A stretch of 64,000 nt of DNA from positions 62,001-126,000 of the forward strand of contig NZ_FNIC01000005.1 in NCBI RefSeq assembly GCF_900103935.1. The letters run 5' to 3'. The stretch is from Nocardioides szechwanensis (GTDB taxonomy: Bacteria; Actinomycetota; Actinomycetes; Propionibacteriales; Nocardioidaceae). The notes beneath the pieces were generated by a model. The model saw only the letters and a program-made list of their open reading frames with translations, made no database searches and had not been told where the DNA came from. Positions 49,662 through 59,648 of this stretch are shown piece by piece. Numbering within the stretch: the stretch's first letter is position 1; every line of letters begins with the position of its first letter. Both the position numbers and the translations under genes were made by a program.

Positions 49662-50839
49662 GCGACGACAGCGTGTGGTCCTACCGGCCCGGCGACTGGT
49701 TGGCGATCTTCGGCGCCGCCACGACGCTGCTGCTCCCCGCCAGCGAGAAGGCGCGTGCCGCCCAGCTGTGGGATCTCGTCGACGGCGGCGCCGGCTTCGA
49801 CCAGACCCTCGACTGGGTGCTCGCGCCGGGCCTCAGCGTGCTGCCGGCGTTCGTGCTGATCGCCACCGACGAGGGACCCACGAAGGTCATCGTGCGCGGC
49901 CAGGGCGTGCGCGCCACGCTGACCACCGAGGCCGAGACGGTCGTGCTCGACGGGTCGACGGTCACCACGTGGGTCGAGCGCACGCTCGACCGGGTGACGG
50001 CGCTGTCCGTCGAGGTCGGCGACGGGGTCGACGGACCCGACCACCTGATCCGCGGTGGCCTGGTGCGGGTCGCCCGGATCGACCTCCCTCCCTACAGCCC
50101 GCCCGTCGAGGAGCAGCCCGAGCCCGTGCTCCCGCCCCTGGACCGGCCGGACGCCGACCCGGTGGACGCCGATCCCGTGGACGATGAGTCTGAGGAGTCC
50201 GGCCCTGAGGAGGCCGTCGAGCCGCCCGAGCTGCTCACCGAGCCGATGCCACTGCCTATCTCGGAGCCCAGCCCGGTCTGGGACGACGACGCCGCCACGG
50301 TTCCGCCGCCGCCGCCGCCGCCGCCGGCCCCGCCGCTGCCGCCGCCGTACGTGCCGCCGGTGCTGCCTCCCGGTGACCTGGCCGGCGGCGACCACGACGG
50401 GATGACCCAGGCGGGTGAGAGCTCCGACGAGTTCGCCCACCCCCAGCCGGGGATCCCGGGCCAGCCTCCGGCGCCCAGCGTCACCCGGCCCGTGGCCAAG
50501 CTCGTGATCTCCAGCGGCGAGACCGTCGCTGTCGACCGGGTCGTGCTGATCGGCCGCGCCCCCGAGGCCCGCCGGTTCACCGCGACCGAGCAGCCCCGGC
50601 TGGTCACCGTGCCCAGCCCGCTGCACGAGATCTCCTCGACCCACGTCGAGGTCCGCCCGGGCACCGGCGCCGACCACGGCAGCGCTGTCGTGACCGACAT
50701 GGGCTCGACCAACGGCACCGTCCTGGCCCAGCCCGGCCTCGGCCCCGAGGACCTCAAGCCGGGGATCGCCGTACAGCTGATCCCCGGGGCGGTCATCAAC
50801 CTGGGCGACGGGGTGACCATCCAGGTCACCAACCCCTGA
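49658..50839 (+). CDS. FHA-domain protein with proline-rich linker
   Basis: This 393-residue protein has an N-terminal domain of about 145 residues ([24 protein letters not shown]) that I do not recognise, and an acidic then Pro-rich linker (about 150-245, with a run of eight prolines). The C-terminal FHA phosphothreonine-binding domain is at about 280-390 ([32 protein letters not shown]). It binds phosphorylated partners and is coupled to the PP2C gene by ATGA overlap. The unknown N-terminal domain may be the regulated part. Confidence 0.87.
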   Translation: MSDDSVWSYRPGDWLAIFGAATTLLLPASEKARAAQLWDLVDGGAGFDQTLDWVLAPGLSVLPAFVLIATDEGPTKVIVRGQGVRATLTTEAETVVLDGSTVTTWVERTLDRVTALSVEVGDGVDGPDHLIRGGLVRVARIDLPPYSPPVEEQPEPVLPPLDRPDADPVDADPVDDESEESGPEEAVEPPELLTEPMPLPISEPSPVWDDDAATVPPPPPPPPAPPLPPPYVPPVLPPGDLAGGDHDGMTQAGESSDEFAHPQPGIPGQPPAPSVTRPVAKLVISSGETVAVDRVVLIGRAPEARRFTATEQPRLVTVPSPLHEISSTHVEVRPGTGADHGSAVVTDMGSTNGTVLAQPGLGPEDLKPGIAVQLIPGAVINLGDGVTIQVTNP

Positions 50840-50858
50840 CCACCGTGACGGTGACCCG

Positions 50859-51989
50859 ATGAGTCACGCGCCGACGGACGCCGCGACCTACCCCCCTGCC
50901 GAGCTCGACCGGCGCTTCTACGCCTTCGCCGTCGACCGGCTGGTGGCATGGGGCCTCTACGCCGCGGCGTCGTACGCCGCCTGGCGCTACCTGATCGAGC
51001 CCGGCGACGTGGGCGCCGGCATCGCGGCCATCGTCGCGACCGTGCTCGTGGTCGGTCTCTGCTTCTCGCTCCTGCTCGGGCTGGTCGGCACCTCCCCGGG
51101 CAAGGCGCTGGTCGGCCTGCGGGTCGTCGAGGTGTCCTCCGGCTCGGCCATCGGCGTCGGCCGGGCACTGCTGCGCACGCTGGTCCTGGGGGTGGCCGCG
51201 CTGCCGACCTTCGGCCTCGGCGTGGCCACGCTGGCCTGGACCGCGGTGATGGACCGCGGCAAGCAGCGCCGCGGCTGGCACGACTACGTGAGCCACGCGG
51301 TCGTGGTCGACGTACGCCCGGCGCCGGTGGTCGACGAGGTCGTCGCGGAGCGCCCGCGCCAGATCGTCAACCTCACCGCGATGCGGCTGGTGCCGGCTCC
51401 GGTGGCGGCGCCGCCGTCCACCCCACCGCGCGCCCCTCGCCCGAGCAGCCCGCCGCAGCCCCGGACCGCGCCGGCTCCGTCCGCCCCCGCGCCGGCGCCC
51501 GCCGCGCCGCTGCCCCCGCGTCCGACGACGCCGCCCCCCGCGACACCGCCTCCCGTGACGCCGCCTCCCGTGTCCGTGCCGTCCGCCCCTCCGGCGGCGC
51601 CGGAGCCCACCCGGGTGCCCAAGCTCGGCCACCCGCTGGTCGCCGCACCCCCACCCGGACCGCGCTGGCGGGTCACGTTCGACACCGGGGAGACGTTCGT
51701 GGTCAACGGCCTCGCGCTCGTCGGACGCCGCCCCGAGGCGCGCCCCGGCGAGAGCGTGAGCCACCTGGTCCCGCTGCGGTCGAGCGACATGTCGCTGTCC
51801 AAGACCCATGCGCAGTTCCAGGTCACGCCGGCCGGTGCGCTCGTGGTCATGGACCGCGGCTCCACCAACGGGTCGGTCGTGATCCGGCAGGGTGTGTCCA
51901 AGGCACTCACCGCGGGCCGTCCGGCCACGCTGCTCGCCGGCGACAAGGTGCGCTTCGGTGACCGACAGATGACAGTGGAGCAGGCATGA
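50859..51989 (+). CDS. RDD-family membrane protein fused to an FHA domain
   Basis: This 376-residue protein has an RDD membrane domain at about 10-135 (ELDRRFYAFAVDRLVAWGLY, helices near 28-75, GLVGTSPGKALVGLRVV) and a long Pro/Ala-rich linker at about 170-250. A cytoplasmic FHA domain lies at about 270-375 (FVVNGLALVGRRPE, LSKTHAQFQV, DRGSTNGSVV). It would bring phosphothreonine signalling to the membrane. It lies 19 bp after the other FHA gene, in the PP2C operon, and overlaps the SRPBCC gene by 4 bp. Confidence 0.9.
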   Translation: MSHAPTDAATYPPAELDRRFYAFAVDRLVAWGLYAAASYAAWRYLIEPGDVGAGIAAIVATVLVVGLCFSLLLGLVGTSPGKALVGLRVVEVSSGSAIGVGRALLRTLVLGVAALPTFGLGVATLAWTAVMDRGKQRRGWHDYVSHAVVVDVRPAPVVDEVVAERPRQIVNLTAMRLVPAPVAAPPSTPPRAPRPSSPPQPRTAPAPSAPAPAPAAPLPPRPTTPPPATPPPVTPPPVSVPSAPPAAPEPTRVPKLGHPLVAAPPPGPRWRVTFDTGETFVVNGLALVGRRPEARPGESVSHLVPLRSSDMSLSKTHAQFQVTPAGALVVMDRGSTNGSVVIRQGVSKALTAGRPATLLAGDKVRFGDRQMTVEQA

Positions 51990-52396
51990 CCTTCGACTAC
52001 AGCCGTACCGTCACGACCACCGCACCGCCCGCCGCGGTGTGGGCGCTGTGGTCCGACACCACCACCTGGCCCGACTGGGACCCCGCGGTCCAGCAGGTGA
52101 GGCTGGACGGTCCGTTCGCGGAGGGCACCACCGGGACGATGGTGCTCACCGGCCCGATCGAGGTGCCGGTGAGCCTCGAGGTCGTGATCCCCGGCAGCCG
52201 CTATCTCGACCAGCTCACCATGGGCGAGCTGGTCATCCGGATCGACCACGTCGTACGCCCCACCGACGACGGCGGCTCCGAGGTCACCGTCAGTACGACG
52301 ATCGAGGGCCCGGGCGCCGACGACATCGGTCCGATGGTCACCGCCGACGCGCCGGTCGCCATGGAGGCCCTGATCGTCGCCGCCGAGGCGTCCTAA
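51986..52396 (+). CDS. SRPBCC-family ligand-binding protein
   Basis: This 136-residue START/SRPBCC-like protein begins MTFDYSRTVTTTAPPAAVWALWSDTTTWPDWDPAV, the usual first strand and helix, and has the central strands GTMVLTGPIEVPVSLEVVIPG. Such proteins bind hydrophobic small molecules. The ATG overlaps the RDD-FHA stop. Whether it belongs functionally to the phosphosignalling cluster or is a simple hitch-hiker is open. Confidence 0.85.
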   Translation: MTFDYSRTVTTTAPPAAVWALWSDTTTWPDWDPAVQQVRLDGPFAEGTTGTMVLTGPIEVPVSLEVVIPGSRYLDQLTMGELVIRIDHVVRPTDDGGSEVTVSTTIEGPGADDIGPMVTADAPVAMEALIVAAEAS

Positions 52397-52399
52397 CGC

Positions 52400-53131
52400 T
52401 CAGTCCGCGTCGGGCACGTTGTCGAAGACATCGGGCGTCCCGATGAGCTCGGCGCGGCCGAGCGGCCAGACCAGCGCGAACACCTTGCCGACCACGAGGT
52501 CGATCGGCACGAACGCGTCGTTGGGGTCGCAGTTGGGGCCGGCGTTGACGCACAGCCGCGCCGAGGAGTCGGCCGACTGGTTGCGGTTGTCGCCCATGAC
52601 GAAGAGCGAGTCCTCGGGCACCGACTCGACGGTCCAGTCACACGCCGGACCGGGCATCGGCCCGTCGCACTTGGGTTGGGGCTTGATGAAGTCGTCCTCG
52701 TCGAGGGCCACGCCGTTGACCGAGATCCGGCCCTCCGCGTCGCAGCACACGATCTCGTCGCCGGGCAGGCCGATCACCCGCTTCACCAGGTGGCCACCGC
52801 TCGGGTAGAGCCCGATCTTGGTGAGCACCTTCACCAGCGGGCTCGCGGGCTCGGGGGCGAGCCCGGTGAGCCAGCCGCCCGGGTCCTCGAAGACCACGAC
52901 GTCACCCCGGTCGGGGGAGCCGCCGAACCAGTAGGACACCTTCTGCACGAGGATCCGGTCGTTCTCGACCAGGCCCGGCTTCATCGACGCCGACGGGATG
53001 TAGAACGCCTGCACGAAGAGGGTCTTGATCACCAACGCCAGCAGGATCGCGATGGTCAGCAGCATCACCGTCTCGAGCCACAGGGGGAGCTTGCGCTTCG
53101 TGGGCTCCTCGGGAGCGTCTGCGTCGGGCAC
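52400..53131 (-). CDS. lepB: Type I signal peptidase
   Basis: This 243-residue membrane peptidase removes signal peptides from secreted proteins. It has one N-terminal membrane helix ([20 protein letters not shown]), catalytic serine 49 in IPSASMKPG, catalytic lysine in [14 protein letters not shown] and the box D-E signature [15 protein letters not shown]. Cysteine pairs in the extracytoplasmic domain ([28 protein letters not shown]) may form disulfides. The GTG start is chosen by the frame's N-terminus. It is convergent with the SRPBCC gene. Confidence 0.95.
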   Translation of the reverse strand: MPDADAPEEPTKRKLPLWLETVMLLTIAILLALVIKTLFVQAFYIPSASMKPGLVENDRILVQKVSYWFGGSPDRGDVVVFEDPGGWLTGLAPEPASPLVKVLTKIGLYPSGGHLVKRVIGLPGDEIVCCDAEGRISVNGVALDEDDFIKPQPKCDGPMPGPACDWTVESVPEDSLFVMGDNRNQSADSSARLCVNAGPNCDPNDAFVPIDLVVGKVFALVWPLGRAELIGTPDVFDNVPDAD

Positions 53132-53207
53132 GGGTGGACACTACGCCGCTCCACGTGGCCCGCGGGGCCAACCCCGCGGCAACGTGAGGCGTCGTACGGT
53201 GCGGGGC

Positions 53208-54824
53208 ATGGATGCCGCCGCCACCGGAGAGCTCGAGCCTGCCCTGCTCGAGGAGACCATCGGAGCCAACTTCGCGCGTACGGCGGCCGAGCACGCCGAC
53301 CGGGAGGCGCTCGTCGAGGTCGCCTCAGGGCGCCGCTGGACGTGGGCGGAGCTCGACCGCGACGTCGACGACCTGGCGCAGGCCCTCATCGCGGCCGGGC
53401 TGGAGCCGGGCGACCGGGTCGGCATCTGGGCGCCGAACTGTGCCGAGTGGACGCTGACCCAGTACGCCACCGCGAAGGCCGGCGTGGTGCTGGTCAACAT
53501 CAACCCGAGCTACCGCACCCACGAGCTCGCCTACGCGGTCAACCAGTCGGGGCTGCGACTGCTGGTCGCTGCCTCCCGCTTCAAGACCAGTGACTACCGC
53601 GCCATGGTCGAGGAGACCCGGGACCAGTGCCCGACGCTGGAGACGGTGGTCTACCTCGAGACCGACGACCTGCCCGGCTTCGTCGAGGCCGGCCGGGGTC
53701 TCCCGGCCGACGCGCTGCCGCGGCGCATGGCCGGGTTGAGCCCGGACGACCCGATCAACATCCAGTACACCTCCGGCACCACCGGCTTCCCCAAGGGCGC
53801 CACCCTGAGTCACCGCAACATCCTCAACAACGGCTACCTCGTGACCGAGCTGATCAACCTCACTCCCGAGGACCGGCTGTGCATCCCGGTGCCCTTCTAC
53901 CACTGCTTCGGCATGGTCATGGCCAACCTCGGCTGCACGACGCACGGCGCGACCATGGTGATCCCGGCGCCCGGCTTCGACCCCGAGATCACGCTGCGCA
54001 CGATCGCGGAGGAGCGCTGCACCGGCGTCTACGGCGTCCCGACGATGTTCATCGCCATGCAGAACCACCCGACCTTCGCCGACCACGACCTCTCGTCGCT
54101 GCGCACCGGGATCATGGCCGGGTCGATCTGCCCGGTCGAGGTGATGCGGCGCTGCATCGACGACATGCACATGGCCGAGGTCGCCATCGCCTACGGCATG
54201 ACCGAGACCTCGCCGGTCTCCTGCCAGACCTGCGCCGACGACGACCTGGACCGACGTACGGCGACGATCGGGCGGGTCCACCCGCACGTCGAGATCAAGA
54301 TCGTGGACCCGGTCACCGGCGAGACCGTCCAGCGCGGGCAGCCGGGGGAGTTCTGTACCCGCGGCTACTCGGTGATGCTCGGCTACTGGCAGGACCCGGA
54401 GAAGACCGCCGAGGCGGTCGACGCCGACGGCTGGATGCACACCGGCGACCTCGCCGAGATGCGCGAGGACGGCTACTGCAACATCGTCGGGCGGATCAAG
54501 GACATGGTGATCCGCGGCGGCGAGAACATCTACCCGCGCGAGATCGAGGAGTTCCTCTACACCCACCCCGACATCGAGGACGTCCAGGTGATCGGCGTCC
54601 CCGACGAGAAGTACGGCGAGGAGCTCTGCGCGTGGATCAAGATGCGCGCCGGCGCCGCGCCGCTGGACGCCGACTCGGTGCGGGCGTTCGCCACCGGCAA
54701 GCTCGCGCACTACAAGGTCCCGCGCTACGTGCGGGTCGTCGACGAGTTCCCGATGACGGTGACCGGCAAGATCCGCAAGGTCCAGATGCGTGAGGAGACT
54801 GCGCGGGAGCTCGGCCTGGCCTGA
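53208..54824 (+). CDS. Acyl-CoA synthetase (AMP-dependent ligase)
   Basis: This 538-residue ANL-superfamily enzyme activates a fatty or other carboxylic acid to its CoA thioester via an acyl-AMP. The P-loop-like motif is [16 protein letters not shown]. Then come [52 protein letters not shown] and the catalytic lysine in [10 protein letters not shown]. Length and motifs match FadD-type medium- or long-chain ligases. The ATG at 53208 is chosen for the family N-terminus. The stop abuts that of the convergent protease gene. Chain-length preference cannot be read from the sequence. Confidence 0.94.
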   Translation: MDAAATGELEPALLEETIGANFARTAAEHADREALVEVASGRRWTWAELDRDVDDLAQALIAAGLEPGDRVGIWAPNCAEWTLTQYATAKAGVVLVNINPSYRTHELAYAVNQSGLRLLVAASRFKTSDYRAMVEETRDQCPTLETVVYLETDDLPGFVEAGRGLPADALPRRMAGLSPDDPINIQYTSGTTGFPKGATLSHRNILNNGYLVTELINLTPEDRLCIPVPFYHCFGMVMANLGCTTHGATMVIPAPGFDPEITLRTIAEERCTGVYGVPTMFIAMQNHPTFADHDLSSLRTGIMAGSICPVEVMRRCIDDMHMAEVAIAYGMTETSPVSCQTCADDDLDRRTATIGRVHPHVEIKIVDPVTGETVQRGQPGEFCTRGYSVMLGYWQDPEKTAEAVDADGWMHTGDLAEMREDGYCNIVGRIKDMVIRGGENIYPREIEEFLYTHPDIEDVQVIGVPDEKYGEELCAWIKMRAGAAPLDADSVRAFATGKLAHYKVPRYVRVVDEFPMTVTGKIRKVQMREETARELGLA

Positions 54825-56951
54825 TCAGCGGACAATGACCGGGACCGTGGTGACGGTGCCCGTGGCGCCGCGCCAGGTCACGAAACCGTCGTCGGGTCGC
54901 CGGGAATGCCCGAGCACGCGCACCGTGTAGTTGCCGCTCTCGCCGGGCGCCAGGCGCAGTGCGGCCGGGGTCACGACGACCTGGTGGTGGGCGAACCCGC
55001 GGGCCACGGAGGAGAAGTAGAAGCCGCGGCGGCCGACGTTGGTGACCGTGCGGGTCACCTCGCGCACGCCACGGCGTACGACGACGGAGGAGATGTTGAG
55101 CTCCTCGAGCCGTCCCTCCCACCACGCGCGGTAGTCGGCGGGGTCGAGCCGGTGCAGGAGCCCCGGTCGGAGGGCCTTCTCGGTCTGCACGAGGCCGGCG
55201 CCGGCCCGGGCGACCGACGTGCCGCGCAGGCGGTCGGCGGTGGTGGCCAGGGCGGAGCGGGCGTCGGCCGCCGACCAGTCCCGGCTGCCGAGGAGCACGG
55301 CGGCGGCCCCGCTGGTGAAGGCCGTGGCCGCGGACGTCCCGGTCACGAAGTCCCAACGGACGTCGCTCGAGCGCGGCGGCACCGCGCCGAGCACGCCGAC
55401 GGCCGGCGCGACCAGGTCGGGCTTGACCAGGCGGGCGCTGCCGGCGCCGGACCAGGCCGCCACCGAGCGTCCGTGGGTGGTCATGCCGCCGGGCCGCAGG
55501 GAGATCCGGCCGGCCGGGTGGCGGGCCAGCCAGCGCTTGACCGCGACGCCGCCCGCGCGGTCGACGTGGACGGTGGGGACGCGGTGGAAGTCGGCGTCGG
55601 TGGAGCCGGGACGCACGTTGGTGAGCACCATGCCGACGCCGTCGGCGAGCGCGACCGCCTCGGACTTGTCGACCCGGCCGACGCCGCCCCGGTCGCAGAC
55701 CACCACGCGGCCGTCGACCGCCGCCGCGTCGAGGCTGCCGGGCGTGCAGACGCGGGCCGCACGGACGGTCGCGCCGGGCGCCTTGGCGCGCGCCGCGAGC
55801 ACCATCCGGGCCGGGCCGACGCCGCGCTCGGAGACCATCGCACCCGGCACGTCCGGAGCACCCGGGAGTACGACGGCGCCACGGCGTTGGGCGCCGAGCG
55901 CACCGCCGACGGTGGTCACCCAGGGACTCGGGTGGGCCGAGGCCGCCCCGCCGTTGCCGGCCGCGGCCACCACGGCGATGTCGGCCTCGGCGGCGCCGAG
56001 CAGCGCCAGCTCGACGGTGTCGATCCGGGGCGGTCCGCCGACGGCGAGGCTGAGCACGTCGACGCCGTCGCGGGTCGCGGCGTCGACCGCGGTGACGAGG
56101 TCGGCGGTCGCGCAGCCGTCGTCGGCGGGGTCGGGGGCGCCCCAGCAGGCCTTGTAGACGGCCAGCCGCGCCTGCGGGGCGACGCCCGAGAAGCGCCCCA
56201 GCCGCTGGTCGTGCACGCGCACGTCGACCCCGGCGTTGCCCGCCGCGATCGAGGCCATCTGGGTGCCGTGACCGTCGTCGTCACGAGCCGACAGGCTGCT
56301 GGCGGCGCTCACGTCGTCGGCGCCGAACCCCTCGACGTACCAGCGGGCGGCGACCAGCTTGTCGTTGCAGACGGGGGCGTCGTCGCCCCGCTCGCAGCTC
56401 CCTGCGAAGCCGGGGGTCCGGCGTCCGAAGTCCGGCGTCCGGGCGAACAGCGGGCCCTCCGGCGAGATCCCCGAGTCGACGATCCCGATCACGACACCGG
56501 CACCGCCTCGGTGCTGCCCGGCGGCGCCCGGGCCGGGCGTCCCCGCCGCCCCCGAGGCCAGTGGGCGGACGCTGTTGCGCTCGACGAGCGCCACGGCGGG
56601 GTCGTCGGCGAGCTCGGCGGCCTGGTCGGGGGTCAGCAGCACGGCGTAGCCGTTGAGTGCCGTCGTCCAGCGGTAGACCGGTTCGGCCGCCCCGACCCGC
56701 GCGAGCGTCCGGTCCTGCGCGGCCCACAGCTGCGTCGGCCCGAGGAGGCTGGGACCGCGGTCCGAGGCGGCCAGGCCGGGACCGCGCAGGGTCACCAGGT
56801 GGAGCGCGGCACTGACCGGCGTCCCTTCCGGCGAGGCATCCGGGCCGGCACCCACGGCGCTGCCGGGGGCGGCCAGCACGGCACATGCGAGCGCGACGAC
56901 ACCGGCCAGGCGCGTCGCGCGCTGACCCTGCCGGCGTACTGCTGTGTGCAC
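54825..56951 (-). CDS. Secreted subtilisin-family (S8) serine peptidase
   Basis: This 708-residue extracellular protease has a signal peptide (about 1-35: RLAGVVALACAVLAAPGSAVG) and an I9-like propeptide (about 45-130). The catalytic Asp is in VVIGIVDSGIS, His in DDDGHGTQMASIAAGN and Ser in FVTGTSAATAFTSG. A protease-associated domain insert sits between His and Ser, and a Fn3-like beta domain at the end (VTRTVTNVGRRGFYF). The GTG at 56951 follows GGAAGGA. It is convergent with the acyl-CoA ligase and probably degrades external protein. Confidence 0.94.
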   Translation of the reverse strand: MHTAVRRQGQRATRLAGVVALACAVLAAPGSAVGAGPDASPEGTPVSAALHLVTLRGPGLAASDRGPSLLGPTQLWAAQDRTLARVGAAEPVYRWTTALNGYAVLLTPDQAAELADDPAVALVERNSVRPLASGAAGTPGPGAAGQHRGGAGVVIGIVDSGISPEGPLFARTPDFGRRTPGFAGSCERGDDAPVCNDKLVAARWYVEGFGADDVSAASSLSARDDDGHGTQMASIAAGNAGVDVRVHDQRLGRFSGVAPQARLAVYKACWGAPDPADDGCATADLVTAVDAATRDGVDVLSLAVGGPPRIDTVELALLGAAEADIAVVAAAGNGGAASAHPSPWVTTVGGALGAQRRGAVVLPGAPDVPGAMVSERGVGPARMVLAARAKAPGATVRAARVCTPGSLDAAAVDGRVVVCDRGGVGRVDKSEAVALADGVGMVLTNVRPGSTDADFHRVPTVHVDRAGGVAVKRWLARHPAGRISLRPGGMTTHGRSVAAWSGAGSARLVKPDLVAPAVGVLGAVPPRSSDVRWDFVTGTSAATAFTSGAAAVLLGSRDWSAADARSALATTADRLRGTSVARAGAGLVQTEKALRPGLLHRLDPADYRAWWEGRLEELNISSVVVRRGVREVTRTVTNVGRRGFYFSSVARGFAHHQVVVTPAALRLAPGESGNYTVRVLGHSRRPDDGFVTWRGATGTVTTVPVIVR

Positions 56952-57040
56952 GGCGTCGTCGTCCTTCCCCCAGTGAGCCGTCCATTCTGTCTCACGAACC
57001 CCAGAAGTGTCAGTTGTCGACCGCGTCCTACGCTGGCGGG

Positions 57041-57655
57041 GTGCCCTCATCCCCGCTCGTCGTCGGCTTCGACCTCGACATGACCCTCATCGACACCGTC
57101 CCCGGCTTCGGGGCGGTGCTGGAGGTCCTGGGCGACGAGCTCGGGGTCACCTTCCCGGTGCTGGAGATGACCGCGCAGCTCGGCCCGCCGCTCGAGACGA
57201 TGCTGTCCGGCCACCTGGACGAGGACGCGATCGGGCCGGCCGGCGACCGGTTCCGCGAGCTCTACCCCGCCCATGCCATCTCCTCGGTGCCGGTCCTCGA
57301 GGGGGCGCACGAGGCGATCGCCGCCGTACGACGTCACGGCGGCCGGGTCCTCGTCGTCACCGGCAAGTACCCCCGCAACGCCGAGCTCCACGTCGAGCAC
57401 CTCGGCCTCGACATCGACCTGCTCGAGGGCTGGGTGTGGGGAGTCGGCAAGGCCGACGTGCTCCGCCGGGAGGGCGCCGCGATCTACGTCGGCGACCACG
57501 TCCACGACGTGGAGGGCGCGCTCGCGGCCGGCGTCCTCAGCGTCTCGGTGCTGACCGGCGGCTGCACCCGTGCGGAGCTCGAGGCGGCCGGCACCCACGT
57601 GGTGCTCGACGGCCTGGCGGATTTCCCGTCGTGGCTCGACGCCCACATGGCCTAG
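57041..57655 (+). CDS. HAD-family hydrolase
   Basis: This 204-residue phosphatase-like protein has motif I FDLDMTLIDT, motif II VVTGK, and motif III/IV YVGDHVHDVEGAL, in the expected spacing, with an alpha-helical cap (about 30-85). TACGCT about 8 bp before the GTG suggests a leaderless message. The substrate could be a sugar or nucleotide phosphate (phosphoglycolate-phosphatase-like). It lies 49 bp before the cold-shock gene and may be co-transcribed. Confidence 0.9.
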   Translation: MPSSPLVVGFDLDMTLIDTVPGFGAVLEVLGDELGVTFPVLEMTAQLGPPLETMLSGHLDEDAIGPAGDRFRELYPAHAISSVPVLEGAHEAIAAVRRHGGRVLVVTGKYPRNAELHVEHLGLDIDLLEGWVWGVGKADVLRREGAAIYVGDHVHDVEGALAAGVLSVSVLTGGCTRAELEAAGTHVVLDGLADFPSWLDAHMA

Positions 57656-57704
57656 TGTTCAACGTCGCGCTCGGAACGGCCGGGCGGTCTAGAGAGGTCT
57701 GACC

Positions 57705-58100
57705 GTGCCCACAGGCAAGGTGAAGTGGTTCGACGCCGGCAAGGGGTTCGGCTTCCTGTCCCAGGAGAGCGGCCCCGACGTCTACGTGCACACCGACGCG
57801 TTGCCCGAGGGCACCACCACCCTCAAGCCCGGCACCCGAGTCGAGTTCGGCATCGCTCAGGGCCGACGCGGCGACCAGGCCCTCCAGGTGCGGATCCTCG
57901 AGGCCCCGGCCTCGGTCTCGCGCAACCAGCAGCACGCCAAGCGGCGCGCGCCCGAGGAGATGGCCCCGATCGTCGAGGACCTGATCGGGCTGCTCGACGG
58001 CGTCGGTGAGGCCTACCGTCACGGCCGCCACCCCGACGCCCGCACCGCCAAGCCCGCCGCCAAGCTCCTCCGCGCCCTGGCCGACGAGCTCGAGCTCTGA
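57705..58100 (+). CDS. Cold-shock domain protein with C-terminal extension
   Basis: This 131-residue protein has an N-terminal cold-shock domain (about 1-68: GKVKWFDAGKGFGFLSQESGPDVYVHTDALPEG) holding RNP1 (KGFGFL) and RNP2 (VYVHT), which bind single-stranded RNA or DNA. The extra 60 residues are charged and helical (PEEMAPIVEDLIGLLDGVGEAYRHGR). This longer form resembles the mycobacterial CspB type rather than 67-residue CspA. A ribosome site AGAGAGG precedes the GTG. A palindromic repeat follows at 58113. Confidence 0.95.
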   Translation: MPTGKVKWFDAGKGFGFLSQESGPDVYVHTDALPEGTTTLKPGTRVEFGIAQGRRGDQALQVRILEAPASVSRNQQHAKRRAPEEMAPIVEDLIGLLDGVGEAYRHGRHPDARTAKPAAKLLRALADELEL

Positions 58101-58112
58101 CCCTCGGCTCCA

Positions 58113-58177
58113 GGAAAGTACGGAACGTTTTCAACCTCGGATAGCCCGTGAGAGGTCGAAAACGTTCCGTACTTTCC
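58113..58177. repeat. Dispersed palindrome, copy 2 (AGTACGGAACGTT type)
   Basis: Arms 58113-58138 and 58152-58177 are 26 bp with one mismatch, core GGAAAGTACGGAACGTTTTC, around a 13-base loop. The 13-base core AGTACGGAACGTT is shared with the element at 45920, but loop and flanks differ. It lies between the convergent cold-shock and MFS genes, where it could also terminate transcription. Confidence 0.87.
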
Positions 58178-58179
58178 CC

Positions 58180-59577
58180 TCAGAGTGGGGTAGGGTCGGC
58201 GATCGGACGGCCACGGCGGGGACGGCTGGCCAGCACGAAGAACGTCCAGGCGGCCAGCACGGCGGCGGCCACGCCGAGTCCGAGGCGGGGGTAGAGCGGC
58301 AGGGCGATGCCCACGAAGCCGCCGATCACCCAGGCCAGCTGGAGCGTGGTGTCGCTGCGCGCGAACGCGCTGGCCTGGACCCGCGGCCGGACGCCGGCCT
58401 GGATCGTGGCGTCGAGCGACACCTTGGCCAGCGACTGCGCCAGCCCCGCGGTGAGTCCGATCATGGCGAGCGCGATCACGCCGTAGAAGACGCCGGCAAG
58501 CAGTACGACGACCGCGTCGGCGAGCAGGGCGGCGACCACCATGATCGCGGGGTTGATCTTCTTCAGCAGCGACGCGCACAGGATGCCGATGGTGTTGCCG
58601 AGCCCGGCCCCGCCGATCACGATGCCCAGCAGCAGCTCGGGCGCGTAGTCGCCGATCGGGTTGTCGCGGAACAGGAACGCCATGAACATGGTGAGGAACC
58701 CCGAGAGCCAGCGGGGCCCGCAGTTGGCGCGCAGCGCGAAGGAGACGGCCGGGGGGATGCGCGTGCCACGCCGGCCATCGCTGTCGGTGCGCAGGACCAT
58801 CGACTGCTCACCCGCACTGGAGTCGACCTGCTCGGGCAGCCGGATCGCGGCGACCGTGCCGAGCACGAAGATCAGGAACGCGAACCGCAGCGACCACTCC
58901 GCCCCGAAGGTGGCGGCGAGCCCCGCGAACGGCGCCGCGACACCGGCACCCACGACGCCGGACAGCGAGACCCGCCCGTTGGCCTTCACCAGCGTGAGGT
59001 CGTCGGGCAGCAGACGGGGTACGGCGGCGGCGCGGGTCACGCCGTACGCCTTGGACGAGACGAGCACCCCGAGCGTGGCGGGGAACAGCCAGACCGAGTC
59101 GTTGGCCACGGCGTCGGCGAGCACCCAGCACAGGAAGCCGCGCAGCGCGAAGGTGCCACCCATCGCCCAGCGCCGGCCGTGGCTGAACCGGTCGAGGAAC
59201 GGGCCGATCAGCGGCGCCACGATCGCGAACGGCAGCATCGTGAGCCCGAGGAACAGGGCGACCTGACCGCGCGCGTCGCTGGTCGCGCCGGCGAAGAAGA
59301 GAGTGCCGGCAAGTGAGATGACGACCGCCGCGTCGGCGGCGGCGTTGCATGCGTGCAGCTCGATGAGCCGCGACAGTCCGGACTTGTCGGCACCCTGCGC
59401 GTCGGCCGCCCGGCGCGCCTGTCGCACCGTGAAGGACCCGGCACGTCCGGTGACGCGCGCCGCGCCGCGCACCCCGCGGGCGGTCACCTTCGCGCCGGTG
59501 CCGAGGCCACGGCCCACCGCACGCGCCCGGTCGCCGGAGCCCGGGCTCGGGGGAGGCTCGGGGGGTGGCGACGTCAT
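58180..59577 (-). CDS. MFS transporter
   Basis: This 465-residue major facilitator protein has a basic cytoplasmic N-terminus of about 75 residues and about 12 membrane helices (first at ACNAAADAAVVISLAGTLFFAG). The motif-A-like FLDRFSHGRRWAMGG follows helix 2 and the central loop contains DSSAGEQSMVLRTDSDGRRGTRIPP. It probably exports a small molecule. The ATG at 59577 gives the Pro-rich start MTSPPPEPPPSPG. It is convergent with the cold-shock gene and divergent from the DUF3027 gene. Confidence 0.9.
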   Translation of the reverse strand: MTSPPPEPPPSPGSGDRARAVGRGLGTGAKVTARGVRGAARVTGRAGSFTVRQARRAADAQGADKSGLSRLIELHACNAAADAAVVISLAGTLFFAGATSDARGQVALFLGLTMLPFAIVAPLIGPFLDRFSHGRRWAMGGTFALRGFLCWVLADAVANDSVWLFPATLGVLVSSKAYGVTRAAAVPRLLPDDLTLVKANGRVSLSGVVGAGVAAPFAGLAATFGAEWSLRFAFLIFVLGTVAAIRLPEQVDSSAGEQSMVLRTDSDGRRGTRIPPAVSFALRANCGPRWLSGFLTMFMAFLFRDNPIGDYAPELLLGIVIGGAGLGNTIGILCASLLKKINPAIMVVAALLADAVVVLLAGVFYGVIALAMIGLTAGLAQSLAKVSLDATIQAGVRPRVQASAFARSDTTLQLAWVIGGFVGIALPLYPRLGLGVAAAVLAAWTFFVLASRPRRGRPIADPTPL

Positions 59578-59648
59578 GGGCACATCCTGCCCGCTCGCCG
59601 GGTGTCCCGGGCCGGACACCCCGGCCCGACCTGACAGCCGCACACCCG

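Noticed and set aside
50290..50350. CCG trinucleotide repeat as a non-coding microsatellite
   Set aside because: It encodes the proline-rich linker of the FHA protein and stays in frame.
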